Shown: positions 42,761-52,276, counted from the first letter of the stretch. The stretch is DNA of 64,000 bases from Pseudophaeobacter profundi (GCF_029697505.1 NZ_JARJEF010000008.1:62001-126000); one strand, 5' to 3'. Program-made: numbers and translations. Notes: generated by a model not told the origin, from the letters alone.

Positions 42761-43564
42761 CTACTGTTTGGCGTTAAAGACAAACAGGGTTTCGCCATTG
42801 ATCTTGTAGTCGTTGATCAATTCCTTGGCCCGATCCGAGGTCAGCCAACCCTCTAGCTGCATCGCCAGATCGTTCTTGGCATGCGGGTGCTTTTCCGGGT
42901 TCACTGGCAGATAGGCATATTGGTTGAACAAGACCGGATCGCCAGAGAACAGCAGTTCCAGATCGCCCTTGTTGCCAAAGTTCAGCCAGCTTGCCCGGTC
43001 CGCCATGATGTAGGCGCCCATGCCAGAGGCCGTGTTCAAAGCAGCGCCCATGCCCGCGCCGACAGCGCGATACCAGGCGCCAAATTCTGCCGGGTCCAGA
43101 TCCGCTGCCTGCCACAGGCTCAGCTCTTTCTTGTGGGTGCCACTGTCATCGCCGCGGCTGACAAAGGGGGCAGCGGCGGTTGCAACCCGCTGTAGCGCCG
43201 AGGCCGCATCCGACGCACCGCGCAGGTCCGCGGCATCGGTCTTCGGGCCGATAAAGACAAAATCATTATACATGATTTCGCGGCGGTGGGTGCCATTGCC
43301 ACCCGCCAGGAATTTTTCTTCGGCCTTTTGCGAATGCACCAGAATAGCGTCAACATCACCGGCCTCGCCCAGACGGATCGCCTGCCCGGTGCCCACCACC
43401 AGAAGCTGCACATCAAGATCCAGATCGTTCTTGATTTCGGGCAGCAAAATTTCCGCCAGTCCCGAATTGTGGAAAGAGGTGGTCACCGCCAGTTTCATCT
43501 CTTCGGCCATGGCTGCACCAGTCAGCAACAGGCTTGTAAGTGTTCCGAAAATTATATGCTTCAT
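42761..43564 (-). CDS. tupA: Tungstate ABC transporter substrate-binding protein
   Basis: 267 residues with a signal peptide (cleavage AMA-EEMK, about 20). The ligand motif region AVTTSFHNSGLAE replaces the common TTTS-x-DSGL, and VVGTGQAIRLGEAGDVDAILVHS and RREIMYNDFVFIGPK are the TupA blocks. Tungstate binding in this family favours W over Mo; specificity cannot be fixed from sequence. Last gene of tupBCA, overlapping tupC by 4 bp. Confidence 0.85.
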   Translation of the reverse strand: MKHIIFGTLTSLLLTGAAMAEEMKLAVTTSFHNSGLAEILLPEIKNDLDLDVQLLVVGTGQAIRLGEAGDVDAILVHSQKAEEKFLAGGNGTHRREIMYNDFVFIGPKTDAADLRGASDAASALQRVATAAAPFVSRGDDSGTHKKELSLWQAADLDPAEFGAWYRAVGAGMGAALNTASGMGAYIMADRASWLNFGNKGDLELLFSGDPVLFNQYAYLPVNPEKHPHAKNDLAMQLEGWLTSDRAKELINDYKINGETLFVFNAKQ

Positions 43565-44283
43565 TCTACAATGTCTCCTCTTAGAAACGCACTTGCTTGC
43601 GGGGTTTTCGGCCCGGCAAAAAATGCCTTGGCCGGGGTGAATTCATGGATGCGCCCATGCAGGACAAACAGCACCTCATCGGCCAATCGCTGCGCCTGCC
43701 CCATGTTATGGGTTGACATGATCAGCCGGGTGCCTGCAGCGGCGACCTCTTGCAGGATATCTTCGATTTCACGGGTGGCGCGCCCATCCAAAGAGGCGCA
43801 GGGCTCATCCAGAAAGAGCACATCCGGTTCGCGAATCAGCGCACGGGCCAGCGCCAGTTTCTGCCGCTCCCCCCCGGACAAAAGTACCGCCTGCCGGTCC
43901 AGCGCATCGCCCAGATTGATCCGTTCGGCCCACTGGGCTGCGCGCATCCGTGCCTCTTTGCGCGGGACGCCAATCAACTGCAAAGGATAGGCAATGTTTT
44001 CCACCACCGGGCGCCGCATCATGATCGGCGTCTGAAACACGAAGGCCTGTCGCCGCTGCGCCTGTTCCATCGGGCAGGCCCAGTTCAGGCTGCCTCCGCC
44101 CATCCGCGCGATCCCATGCAGCATCTTCAACAGGGTGGTTTTTCCCGCCCCATTGGGCCCGACGACGATGCTGGTGCCCTGCCCCGCAAGCGTCAGATCA
44201 ATTGGGCCGACCAGCACCTTGCCGCGTCGGCGGACAAGGGCCTGTTTGGCAACCAGAGGAAACATCTGCTGCGTCATCACCAA
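43561..44283 (-). CDS. tupC: Tungstate ABC transporter ATP-binding protein
   Basis: 240 residues. Walker A VVGPNGAGKTT, signature LLSGGERQKLALARAL and Walker B VLFLDEPCASLD are intact. It powers the TupB channel. The start overlaps tupB by 7 bp and the stop overlaps tupA by 4 bp. Confidence 0.88.
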   Translation of the reverse strand: MVMTQQMFPLVAKQALVRRRGKVLVGPIDLTLAGQGTSIVVGPNGAGKTTLLKMLHGIARMGGGSLNWACPMEQAQRRQAFVFQTPIMMRRPVVENIAYPLQLIGVPRKEARMRAAQWAERINLGDALDRQAVLLSGGERQKLALARALIREPDVLFLDEPCASLDGRATREIEDILQEVAAAGTRLIMSTHNMGQAQRLADEVLFVLHGRIHEFTPAKAFFAGPKTPQASAFLRGDIVE

Positions 44284-44981
44284 CGCCCCTCGCTTTCAGT
44301 ATGGCCCAGCCAGTGGATTGCCAGGTTGACCGCAACCGCCATGGCGATCAGCACAAAGCCAAGCCCCAGCGCCATGGCAAATTCGCCCTTGCCGGTTTCC
44401 AGGGCAATCGCCGTGGTCAAAACCCGCGTGGCATGGTCGATATTGCCGCCAACCACCATGATGGCGCCGACTTCTCCGATGGCGCGGCCAAAGCCTGCCA
44501 GCGCCGCGGTCAGCAGCGCGCGGCGGCCATCCCACAGCAGGGCCTTGATACGTTGCACCTGGCTGGCATTCATCGAGATCAGCAAATCGTGGTAATCGCT
44601 CCAGAGTTCGCGCAGCGACTGATGCGCGATAGAGGCGACCAGCGGCACAATGATCACCACCTGTGCGATAATCATCGCCGTGGGGGTAAACAACAGCCCC
44701 AAGACCCCCAAAGGCCCCGCCCGCGACAGCAGCACGTAGACGATCAGCCCCACCACAACCGGCGGCAGCCCCATCAGCGCATTCAGCACCGCAATTGTAA
44801 CACGGCGCAGACGAAACCGTCGCACTGCAAGCAGCGCCGCCAGCGGCAGCGCAATCATCGAAGCAATCGCCAGCGCCGTCAGCGTCACCCTGAGAGAACG
44901 CAAAGTGATCTCGACCAGATCCTTGTCCAGGGTCACCAATAGCCAAAAGGCCTGGGCTATGCCGTCCCACAGATCAGCCAT
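44277..44981 (-). CDS. tupB: Tungstate ABC transporter permease
   Basis: 234 residues, about five to six transmembrane helices with the single-permease TupB pattern. The coupling loop INASQVQRIKALLWDGRRALLTA-like stretch is readable as ISMNASQVQRIKALLWDGRR, followed by GFGRAIGEVGAIMVVGGNID, a typical TupB/CysT-type block. First gene of tupBCA. The divergent nadA start is 427 bp away. Confidence 0.87.
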   Translation of the reverse strand: MADLWDGIAQAFWLLVTLDKDLVEITLRSLRVTLTALAIASMIALPLAALLAVRRFRLRRVTIAVLNALMGLPPVVVGLIVYVLLSRAGPLGVLGLLFTPTAMIIAQVVIIVPLVASIAHQSLRELWSDYHDLLISMNASQVQRIKALLWDGRRALLTAALAGFGRAIGEVGAIMVVGGNIDHATRVLTTAIALETGKGEFAMALGLGFVLIAMAVAVNLAIHWLGHTESEGRW

Positions 44982-45408
44982 TGCGCGTGTCTTCCCCCCA
45001 ATGCGCGCGAAATCACCCCCGGTGCCGCGTTCTTATCGTGTTCAAAATCATAGCTATGGCGCCAGAAACAGTGTAAAAAACATCACAAATGAAAAAGGGT
45101 CAATTTGTCTACCCCGGCGAGAGCCAAGCCTGAAGGCTGGGCCATATCCGGCACCTTTTCCTAGCTGGTTTTTGCCGCCTCTCGCAGCCAAAACGGACGC
45201 GATACACAAAAAATGCGACCCGCACGCCGTCTTGCCTGTTTCCTTTCGCCGCCACAATGCGCCCATCTGCCCCAAATGCGCCGGGTTCCGCGCGCTAAAT
45301 CATCGCAGCAGGGCAGCTATTCTACCGGCTTCTCTTGCGTGCGGGAATCGAACGTGAAACAAGCCCCTGCCATGGTTTCAATGCGAAACACCACTTTGAG
45401 GATTAGCC
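44982..45408. other. Intergenic region, 427 bp, between tupB and nadA
   Basis: No gene or known riboswitch recognised. A hairpin, GCC-A-AGCC / GGCT-G-GGC with a TGAA loop (45123-45142), lies between CCGG boxes at about 45114 and 45148. On the minus strand TTGACC (about 45099-45104) could be the -35 of tupB, but no -10 at standard spacing is clear. Two promoters must be here. Confidence 0.45.
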
Positions 45409-46461
45409 ATGTTTGATCTGCAAACTATGCGCGATCAGCTCGCCGCTCATTACGATCTGGCCCCCAATCCTGCCCTGGCGCAGGAAATGTCAGAGACCTA
45501 TGCCACCATGCAGCGCGTGATCACGCCAATGGATTGGGCCATTCATGCCCCCTATGTGGCCGCCATCAACGCGCTGAAGAAAGAACGCAACGCCGTCATT
45601 CTTGCCCATAACTACATGACCCCCGAAATCTATCACGGTGTGGCGGATGTGGTGGGCGACAGCCTGCAGCTGGCGATCGAAGCCACCCGCGTCGAGGCCG
45701 ATGTCATCGTGCAATGCGGCGTGCATTTCATGGCCGAGACCTCCAAGATCCTCAGCCCGGACAAGATCGTGCTGATTCCCGATCTGGAGGCTGGCTGTTC
45801 GCTGGCAGAATCGATCACCGCCGAGGGTATCGCCGAAATGCGTCGACGCTACCCCGGTGCCCCCGTGGTCACCTATGTGAACACCACTGCCGAGGTCAAA
45901 GCCGCCTCGGATATCTGCTGTACCTCTTCCAATGCGGCGCAGATCGTCAGCGCGATGGAAAGCGACACGGTGATCATGACGCCTGATCAGTATCTGGCGC
46001 AGAACGTGGCAAAGGATGTCCCCCAGAAAAATGTGGTCTGGTGGGAAGGGTCCTGCATCGTGCACGAACAATACAGCGCCAAGGATCTGCGCGAGTTCCG
46101 CGAATGGAACCCCGGCACCCGGCTGATTGCCCACCCCGAATGCCCGCCAGATGTGGTCGCCGAGGCCGATTTCTCGGGCTCGACCAGCGGCATCATCAAA
46201 TATGTCACCGAAGAGAAACCGGAAAAAGCCCTGCTGATCACCGAATGTTCGATGGCCTCGAATATCTCTGACAGCCTGCCCGAGGTGGATTTTGTCGGCC
46301 CCTGCAATATGTGCCCCTATATGAAGATGATCTCGCTTGAGAAAATCCTTTGGTCGCTGCACACAATGTCAGAGCCGGTCGAAGTTGACCCGGCCGTGGC
46401 TGCGGGCGCCCGCCAAGCGGTGCAAAAGATGATCGATCTATCGCAAAAGCTGGGTATCTGA
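45409..46461 (+). CDS. nadA: Quinolinate synthase
   Basis: 350 residues. NadA condenses iminoaspartate with dihydroxyacetone phosphate to quinolinate using a 4Fe-4S cluster. Cluster cysteines are recognisable in QCGVHFMAET (about 103), CCTSSN (about 168) and GPCNMCPYMK (about 300). LAHNYMTPEIYHGVADVVGDS is the conserved substrate-binding start. ATG 45409 has GAGG 8 nt upstream. First gene of nadABC. Length 350 is the usual medium form. Confidence 0.95.
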   Translation: MFDLQTMRDQLAAHYDLAPNPALAQEMSETYATMQRVITPMDWAIHAPYVAAINALKKERNAVILAHNYMTPEIYHGVADVVGDSLQLAIEATRVEADVIVQCGVHFMAETSKILSPDKIVLIPDLEAGCSLAESITAEGIAEMRRRYPGAPVVTYVNTTAEVKAASDICCTSSNAAQIVSAMESDTVIMTPDQYLAQNVAKDVPQKNVVWWEGSCIVHEQYSAKDLREFREWNPGTRLIAHPECPPDVVAEADFSGSTSGIIKYVTEEKPEKALLITECSMASNISDSLPEVDFVGPCNMCPYMKMISLEKILWSLHTMSEPVEVDPAVAAGARQAVQKMIDLSQKLGI

Positions 46462-46500
46462 CCCCAGCCCCCGCGCAGCGACACTGACGGAGAGCACAGC

Positions 46501-46518
46501 ATGGCCCGCGCCCGATGA
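46501..46518 (+). other. Five-codon leader ORF overlapping nadB
   Basis: ATG GCC CGC GCC CGA TGA (MARAR) is preceded by GGAGAG 6 nt upstream, the best ribosome binding site in the gap. Its TGA overlaps the nadB ATG in ATGA fashion. nadB itself lies 20 nt from that site, out of frame with it, so translation of nadB may depend on termination of this minicistron. Confidence 0.4.
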
Positions 46519-48110
46519 GCAGCCCCCCCAGCAGTCCCTTGACGACGGACCGCATCGTGATCGTCGGGGCCGGCCTTGCTGCGCTCTATGCTGCGTTGGA
46601 ACTGGCACCACGCCCCGTGCTGATGATCTCACCCGAGCCTTTGGGCCTGGGGGCCAGTTCTGCCTGGGCGCAGGGCGGCGTGGCGGCGGCCATGGCCAAG
46701 ACCGACAGCGCCGCAGCCCATGCCCAGGACACCGAAGCCGCCGGGGCGGGCACCGTCGATCCCGAGGTCGCCGCGATGGTCACCCGCATGGCACGAGATC
46801 ACATTCTGGACCTGACGGCCCTTGGCGCGCCCTTTGATCGCGATCCGCAAGGCAACTATGTCATGAGCCGCGAAGCCGCCCATTCCGCCGCCCGTGTGGT
46901 CCGGGTCAAGGGCGATCAGGCCGGACATCAGATCATGGAAACCCTGATCCAGACGGTACGCGCCACACCGTCGATCCAGATCATTGAAAACACAGAGGCC
47001 CTGCGACTGCAGACCGAGGGCGACACCGTCACCGGCCTGTGGATCCGCCGGGCTGATCGGCCTTCAGCGCCGGTGCAGATAAGCTGCCCTGGCGTGCTAT
47101 TGGCGGGGGGCGGTTCCGGTGGGCTATTTGCCCATACCACCAATCCGCCGCGTATCCGGGGCCAGGTGATTGGCCTGGCCGCCCGCGCAGGCGCCAAGAT
47201 TGCCGATGCGGAATTTGTCCAGTTTCACCCCACAGCGGTGGATTGCGGCGAGGATCCCGCGCCACTGGCAACCGAAGCCCTGCGCGGTGAGGGGGCAATC
47301 CTGATCAATGCGCAGGGCCACCGCTTCATGCAGGATCTGCACCCGCAAGCAGAACTGGCCCCGCGCGATGTGGTGGCCCGTGGCATCTTTGCCGAAACCC
47401 AGGCCGGACGCCGGCCGATGCTGGATACCCGCGCAGCCCTGGGAGAGGGGGTACTCAGCCGCTTTCCCGCCCTGGCCGAAACCTGCGCCCGTGCAGGCAT
47501 CGACCCGGTGAAGGATCCCATTCCGGTGGCCGTCGCCGCGCATTACCACATGGGCGGCATCCAGACCGACCTGCAGGGCCGCGCCAGTCTGAACCACCTT
47601 TGGGTCAGCGGCGAAGCCGCCTCTACCGGGCTGCACGGGGCCAATCGCCTGGCCTCCAACGGGCTGCTTGAGGCGCTGGTCTATGCGCGCCGGGCCGCTG
47701 CCGACATTGCCGCCAGTATCGCCCCGCCGCCAGCCGCCGATAAGGTGCCACCGGTACATCCCGCATTCCCACCCGCAACCGATGGCGGCGCGGGTATGGA
47801 TCTCGCCGCGCTGCAACGCCTGCGCCAGACCATGACGGCCCATGTGGGCATGCGCCGCGACGCCGCCGGGCTGACCACTGCGCTGCGGATTCTGGCGCAG
47901 CTTGAGGTCGAGCAGGCCGAGGATGAGGCCTTTCTTAACATGTGCGCCACCGCGACGCTGATCACCATCAGCGCCCTGCAACGGCGCGAAAGCCGGGGTG
48001 GCCATTTCCGCAGCGATTATCCCGATGCCGACCCCGCCTTTGCCCGGCGCAGCCATATCACCCTGGACGCGGCCCATGCGATCCGCGACCGGGTGCTCTC
48101 GACCTCTTGA
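46515..48110 (+). CDS. nadB: L-aspartate oxidase
   Basis: 531 residues, FAD enzyme that makes iminoaspartate for NadA. The Rossmann motif VIVGAGLAALYAAL (14-27), SSAWAQGGVAAAM (about 52-64) and the FAD-covalent-family block HPTAVDCG are present. The succinate dehydrogenase-type C-terminal part includes HYHMGGIQTDLQGRASLNHLWVSGE. It overlaps the leader ORF and lies 54 bp after nadA. Confidence 0.93.
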   Translation: MSSPPSSPLTTDRIVIVGAGLAALYAALELAPRPVLMISPEPLGLGASSAWAQGGVAAAMAKTDSAAAHAQDTEAAGAGTVDPEVAAMVTRMARDHILDLTALGAPFDRDPQGNYVMSREAAHSAARVVRVKGDQAGHQIMETLIQTVRATPSIQIIENTEALRLQTEGDTVTGLWIRRADRPSAPVQISCPGVLLAGGGSGGLFAHTTNPPRIRGQVIGLAARAGAKIADAEFVQFHPTAVDCGEDPAPLATEALRGEGAILINAQGHRFMQDLHPQAELAPRDVVARGIFAETQAGRRPMLDTRAALGEGVLSRFPALAETCARAGIDPVKDPIPVAVAAHYHMGGIQTDLQGRASLNHLWVSGEAASTGLHGANRLASNGLLEALVYARRAAADIAASIAPPPAADKVPPVHPAFPPATDGGAGMDLAALQRLRQTMTAHVGMRRDAAGLTTALRILAQLEVEQAEDEAFLNMCATATLITISALQRRESRGGHFRSDYPDADPAFARRSHITLDAAHAIRDRVLSTS

Positions 48111-48121
48111 AAGGACAGCCC

Positions 48122-48973
48122 ATGCTCCGCCAATCCCCCCTGCCCGATCTGCTGCTGGAGCCGCTGGTGCGCGCCGCCCTGCAGGAAGATCTGGGACAAA
48201 ACGGCGATATCACCACCCGCGCGGTGATCCCGCCTGCGACCCGGTACAAGGCACGACTGAATGCGCGGCAACCTGGCGTGGTCTCGGGGATGCAGATAGC
48301 CCGCCTTGCCTTTCAACTGGTGGACCCTGCCCTGCAGATTGTCACGCAGGTTGAGGATGGCGCCGCTTGCGCGCCCGGCGACACGCTGATGACCATCGAA
48401 GGGGCCGCCGCATCCATCCTGTCGGGGGAACGGGTGGCGCTGAACTTTGCCGGCCGCCTGTCAGGCATTGCCAGCCTCACCGCCAGCTTTGTCGCCGAAA
48501 CCAGGGGCACCCAGACCCGCATCACCTGCACCCGCAAGACCACACCGGGGCTGCGGATGGTGGAAAAGCAGGCCGTGGTGCATGGCGGCGGTGCCAACCA
48601 TCGCTTTGGCCTGTCAGATGCCATCCTGATCAAGGACAACCACATCGCCGCCGCCGGGGGTATCGCGGCAGTGCTGAACGCCGCCAAGGCCAACGTCAGC
48701 CATATGATGAAGGTGGAAATCGAGGTCGACACCCTGGCACAGCTGGATGAGGTTCTGGAAACGGGTGGCGCAGATGTGGTGCTGTTGGACAACATGACCA
48801 CCGAAGACCTGCGCCGCGCCGTCACCATGGCTCGTGGCAGGTTGGTCAGCGAAGCCTCGGGCAATATGACCCTGGGCCGTATCGCCGAGGTCGCCGCCAC
48901 CGGAGTTGATTACATATCATCCGGGGCGCTGACCCACTCGGCGCAGACGCTGGATCTGGGGCTCGACTTTTAG
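48122..48973 (+). CDS. nadC: Nicotinate-nucleotide pyrophosphorylase (carboxylating)
   Basis: 283 residues from ATG 48122, with GAAAGGA upstream; longer in-frame sequence lies inside nadB and is not coding. It converts quinolinate and PRPP to nicotinate mononucleotide. Conserved blocks are EDLGQNGDITTRA, TRKTTPGLRMVEKQAV, IKDNHIAAAGG and VLLDNMT, with catalytic Lys and Arg residues in place. Last gene of nadABC; a hairpin follows. Confidence 0.95.
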   Translation: MLRQSPLPDLLLEPLVRAALQEDLGQNGDITTRAVIPPATRYKARLNARQPGVVSGMQIARLAFQLVDPALQIVTQVEDGAACAPGDTLMTIEGAAASILSGERVALNFAGRLSGIASLTASFVAETRGTQTRITCTRKTTPGLRMVEKQAVVHGGGANHRFGLSDAILIKDNHIAAAGGIAAVLNAAKANVSHMMKVEIEVDTLAQLDEVLETGGADVVLLDNMTTEDLRRAVTMARGRLVSEASGNMTLGRIAEVAATGVDYISSGALTHSAQTLDLGLDF

Positions 48974-49006
48974 CGGTACGCCCATCCCCGGAATACGGTT
49001 TCGAAG

Positions 49007-49030
49007 GGGGGGCAGCGTGCTTTGCCCCCC
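49007..49030. terminator. Bidirectional hairpin after nadC
   Basis: GGGGGGCA / TGCCCCCC stem with an 8-nt loop between convergent nadC and the CocE-type hydrolase gene. No T-run on the plus strand. Confidence 0.55.
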
Positions 49031-49034
49031 TGGT

Positions 49035-51020
49035 TCACAAAAATCCGCGCGGGATGGTTTCTTGCCATTCCTTGATCAGAACCTCTGTGCCCTCGGCCCC
49101 TTCGCGGGCGGTCACCCGCCGCCAGAGGTGAAAGTTATCGGTGTCGCAGGTCATCTTGTTTTCGGTATCAATCGAGACCTGCCAGTCCTCGCGCTCGAAG
49201 GTGAAGTTCCAATCACTGGCAAAGACCGCAGAAGCCGGATCATCTGGGTGGATCGCATAGTGCATTGTCACATGACTGCCCACCACCATGCCATGATAGG
49301 GATCACGGGCCTTGCCGTAGTCATCAAAGGTATCCAGCATCAAGGTGCCATCCGCACGGGTTGTGCGCTCCGATGTGCCGCTGGCGGCCCGCAGCACCTC
49401 GCTTTGCAGGGTGGGATAGGCGCGGGGCGCACCGGGGTTTTGCGGCGCGATTTCCGCCGCGACCTGGCGCTGCGGCAGGGTCAGGGTGCAGCCCTCCAGA
49501 TGCAATGTCACCTCTGCTGCCTGTGGGGCGGGCCAGACAATCGGCCAGTAGGATGTTGACAGGGCCAGCCGCAGCTGATGCCCCGCGCGCAGGTGTTGGG
49601 CGCATTCGTTCAGCTCTACCACGGCACTGTAGCGCTGCCCGGGCACCAGCATCTCTGGCGCGGTATGGCTGTCACGATGGGTCAGGTTCAGCGGGCGAAA
49701 GCTGATCCTCTGCGACACTCCTTCGGGCGACAGATCACAGAGCCGCGCCACCAGCTGGGCAACAGGGCGATCAACGCTGAACTCCACCCGCAGCCGTGGC
49801 CGCCCAAGGATTTCCAAAGGCGCCGCGAGCGGCGCTGTGTCAAAACAGGCCGACAGTGCATCATCACCGGATTGATCCCCCGGCAGTTCGTTGTCAAACC
49901 GCATCCCGGCGCAGAAATAACCACTCTCCCGCCCGAGGGTCGCCGGATTACTGATCCGCTGTTCCCCGCTGGCCGGTTCGGCCTGCAACCCCTGCGGGCC
50001 AAGGTGCATCACCCGATCCGTCACATTGGGCGAGGGCCACTGCGCCTCGGCCACCCAGCGGCCCCGGCGCGGTTTGTTCTGCTGGCTCGGGTTGAAATGT
50101 TCCTGCATGTAAACACGATAGTCCGGCAGGTCAGCCGCACCGCTATCCTGACCACGCAGGTGCTGATCAAACCAGGTCAGCACCTCGCCATGGAAATCCG
50201 CCGGATCGATCTTGGCGATATGGGCATAGCGATGTTCCCAAGGGCCAACCAGCGCCTTGGTCGGAGCCGTCAGGTTGGCGGCCAGCGCCGAGGGCGTGTT
50301 GACATAGGCATCCGCCCAGCCGGTGATCGCCAGAACCGGCGCAGTGATCGCCGACCAGTCCTCGCAGACCGATCCATGCTGCCACTGGCCGTCGCGGGTC
50401 TGATGGCGCAGCCAGTCTGCCGCCATAAAGGGCATATTCTGCATCCGCGCGATCCAGTCTTCGCGCCAATCCGCACGGTTCAGCGGGTCAGCCGGGCGCG
50501 ATTGGTAGGCAAACATCTGGGCCCCCCAGTTGGCATTATCGCTCAGCAGGCAGCCCCCCATATAGTGGATATCATCCGCATACCGATCTGCGGTCGAGGC
50601 CACCGAGACCACCGCCTTCAGCGCCTCTGGTCGCCGATAGGCCAGCTGCAAGCCATTGAAGCCGCCCCAGGAAATGCCGATCATGCCGATGTTTCCGTCG
50701 CACCAGTCCTGGGCCGCGATCCAGGCCAGAATCGCCTCTCCGTCGCTCAGCTCTTGTTCCGAGTATTCATCGTCAAACCTGCCTTCGCTATCGCCGGACC
50801 CGGCAATATCAACACGGATACAGGCATAGCCTTCGCTGGCAAAGACCGTATGGGTCGTCTCATCGCGCGGCGCGGTACCGTCACGCCTGCGGTAGGGCAG
50901 ATATTCCAGAATGGCCGGCACAGGCCCATCGACCTGCGGCAGCCAGAGCCGCGCCGCCAAACGGCGCCCGTCAGGCAGAGGGATCCAGGCGGTCTCGGTC
51001 ACGTCATAGGCACAGGGCAT
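49035..51020 (-). CDS. CocE/NonD family hydrolase (X-Pro dipeptidyl-peptidase S15-like)
   Basis: 661 residues. An alpha/beta hydrolase core contains the elbow IGISWGGFNGLQLAYRRPEALKA (Ser in GISWGG, about 123) and a cap, followed by a C-terminal jelly-roll domain (about 420-650) as in cocaine esterase. The likely acid is in AGWADAY and the base is His in GPWEHRYAH. No signal peptide. CocE-type enzymes hydrolyse esters or X-Pro peptides; substrate unknown. It follows a CoA-transferase gene by 143 bp on the same strand and may be cotranscribed. Confidence 0.85.
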   Translation of the reverse strand: MPCAYDVTETAWIPLPDGRRLAARLWLPQVDGPVPAILEYLPYRRRDGTAPRDETTHTVFASEGYACIRVDIAGSGDSEGRFDDEYSEQELSDGEAILAWIAAQDWCDGNIGMIGISWGGFNGLQLAYRRPEALKAVVSVASTADRYADDIHYMGGCLLSDNANWGAQMFAYQSRPADPLNRADWREDWIARMQNMPFMAADWLRHQTRDGQWQHGSVCEDWSAITAPVLAITGWADAYVNTPSALAANLTAPTKALVGPWEHRYAHIAKIDPADFHGEVLTWFDQHLRGQDSGAADLPDYRVYMQEHFNPSQQNKPRRGRWVAEAQWPSPNVTDRVMHLGPQGLQAEPASGEQRISNPATLGRESGYFCAGMRFDNELPGDQSGDDALSACFDTAPLAAPLEILGRPRLRVEFSVDRPVAQLVARLCDLSPEGVSQRISFRPLNLTHRDSHTAPEMLVPGQRYSAVVELNECAQHLRAGHQLRLALSTSYWPIVWPAPQAAEVTLHLEGCTLTLPQRQVAAEIAPQNPGAPRAYPTLQSEVLRAASGTSERTTRADGTLMLDTFDDYGKARDPYHGMVVGSHVTMHYAIHPDDPASAVFASDWNFTFEREDWQVSIDTENKMTCDTDNFHLWRRVTAREGAEGTEVLIKEWQETIPRGFL

Positions 51021-51163
51021 TGGGGGCTCTCTTTCTTCTCAAATATTGCAGCGCGGTTTGTCCAGCGTGACCTCTGGCCGCCGCAGATACCACAGCAAAC
51101 ACGACATCTGCGGGATTTTTGCCCAAGCCCGCACGCGGCAAGGCCGCAGGCGGGCCTATCCGA

Positions 51164-52276
51164 TCAGGCCTTTGTCTTGGGCAGTACAGGCGCCGATTTG
51201 TCCAGTGCCAGTTCCGCATCAGAAAACCGCCAGGGGCCGCGCACACCTGGGATGCCCTCGGGCGAGATCTGCATCTCGCGGTGCTTGATCTGCGCATCGT
51301 CAAAGGCCTGGCCAATGGTATTGATCGGGCCTGCGGGCACGGTTGCCGCCTCCAGTGCCGCCAATAGGTCTACCTGGCGCCAGCTGGCAACAACGCCTTC
51401 CAGCAGGCTGGTCAGCGCCTCGCGGTTGGCCACCCGCTGCTGATTACAGGTAAAGCGCACATCATCCTTGATCCCCGGCAGGCCCAGCACATCGCAAAGC
51501 CGGTGAAACTGGCCATCATTGCCCACCGCCAAAATCACATGGCCATCCTGCACTGCCATGACCTGATAGGGCGCGATATTTGGGTGGGTATTGCCTAACC
51601 GGGTCGGGCTCTCACCCGTCGCCAGATAGTTCATCGCCTGATTGCCCAGGATTGCCGTGGCGCAGTCCAGCAGGGACATATCGATCTGCTGCCCACGCCC
51701 GGTGGTATGGCGCTGCTCCACCGCGGCCAGAATGCCGATGGTGCCGTAAAGCCCGGTCACCACATCGGTGATCGCCATACCAACCTTTTGCGGCTGGCCC
51801 TCTGGGTCACCGGTGATCGACATCAAACCGGACATGCCCTGCAACAGGAAATCATATCCGGCGCGTTTGGCATAGGGGCCGTCCTGGCCAAAGCCGGTCA
51901 CCGAACAATAGATCAGCCGCGGGTTGATCTTGGCAAGGCTAGCATAATCGAGCCCGTATTTCGCCAGCCCTCCCACCTTGAAATTTTCCACCAGGATGTC
52001 GGCATCGCGCACCAGTTCCAGCACGGTGGCGCGGCCTTCTTCGGTGCGGAAATCGGCAATCACGCAGCTCTTGCCGCGATTGGCCGAGTAATAATAGGCC
52101 GCCGATTTGTCAGTGCCGCGTTCAATGAAGGGGGGCCCCCAGCTGCGGGTGTCATCGCCATCCGGGCTTTCGACCTTGGTGACCTCAGCACCAAGGTCCG
52201 CCAGTGACTGGCCTATCCAGGGGCCTGCCAAGATACGTGCCAGTTCAACTACTTTGAGGCCAGAAAGCGGGGTCAT
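51164..52276 (-). CDS. CaiB/BaiF-type (class III) CoA-transferase
   Basis: 370 residues from ATG 52276, with AGGAG 8 nt upstream. Standard domain order: PLSGLKVVELARILAGP (3-19), LGAEVTKVESP, then the catalytic Asp region MAITDVVTGLYGTIG (about 168-182). The C-terminal domain carries NIAPYQVMAVQDGHVILAVGNDGQF and RVANREALTSLLEG. It transfers CoA between carboxylic acids. It starts a putative two-gene unit with the CocE-type hydrolase. A useful reference for the rearranged CoA-transferase at 23749-25107. Confidence 0.9.
   Translation of the reverse strand: MTPLSGLKVVELARILAGPWIGQSLADLGAEVTKVESPDGDDTRSWGPPFIERGTDKSAAYYYSANRGKSCVIADFRTEEGRATVLELVRDADILVENFKVGGLAKYGLDYASLAKINPRLIYCSVTGFGQDGPYAKRAGYDFLLQGMSGLMSITGDPEGQPQKVGMAITDVVTGLYGTIGILAAVEQRHTTGRGQQIDMSLLDCATAILGNQAMNYLATGESPTRLGNTHPNIAPYQVMAVQDGHVILAVGNDGQFHRLCDVLGLPGIKDDVRFTCNQQRVANREALTSLLEGVVASWRQVDLLAALEAATVPAGPINTIGQAFDDAQIKHREMQISPEGIPGVRGPWRFSDAELALDKSAPVLPKTKA

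Noticed and set aside
45342-45358. tRNA-like T-arm sequence (GGGAATCGAAC)
   Set aside because: The flanking bases do not form the 5-bp T stem on either strand and no acceptor or anticodon stem is present.
47942-48121. Upstream extension of nadC
   Set aside because: It lies inside nadB in another frame and lacks any NadC similarity; ATG 48122 has a proper ribosome binding site.
49578-51443. 621-codon open frame antisense to the CocE-type hydrolase
   Set aside because: Shadow frame; the opposite strand has a full hydrolase with catalytic motifs.
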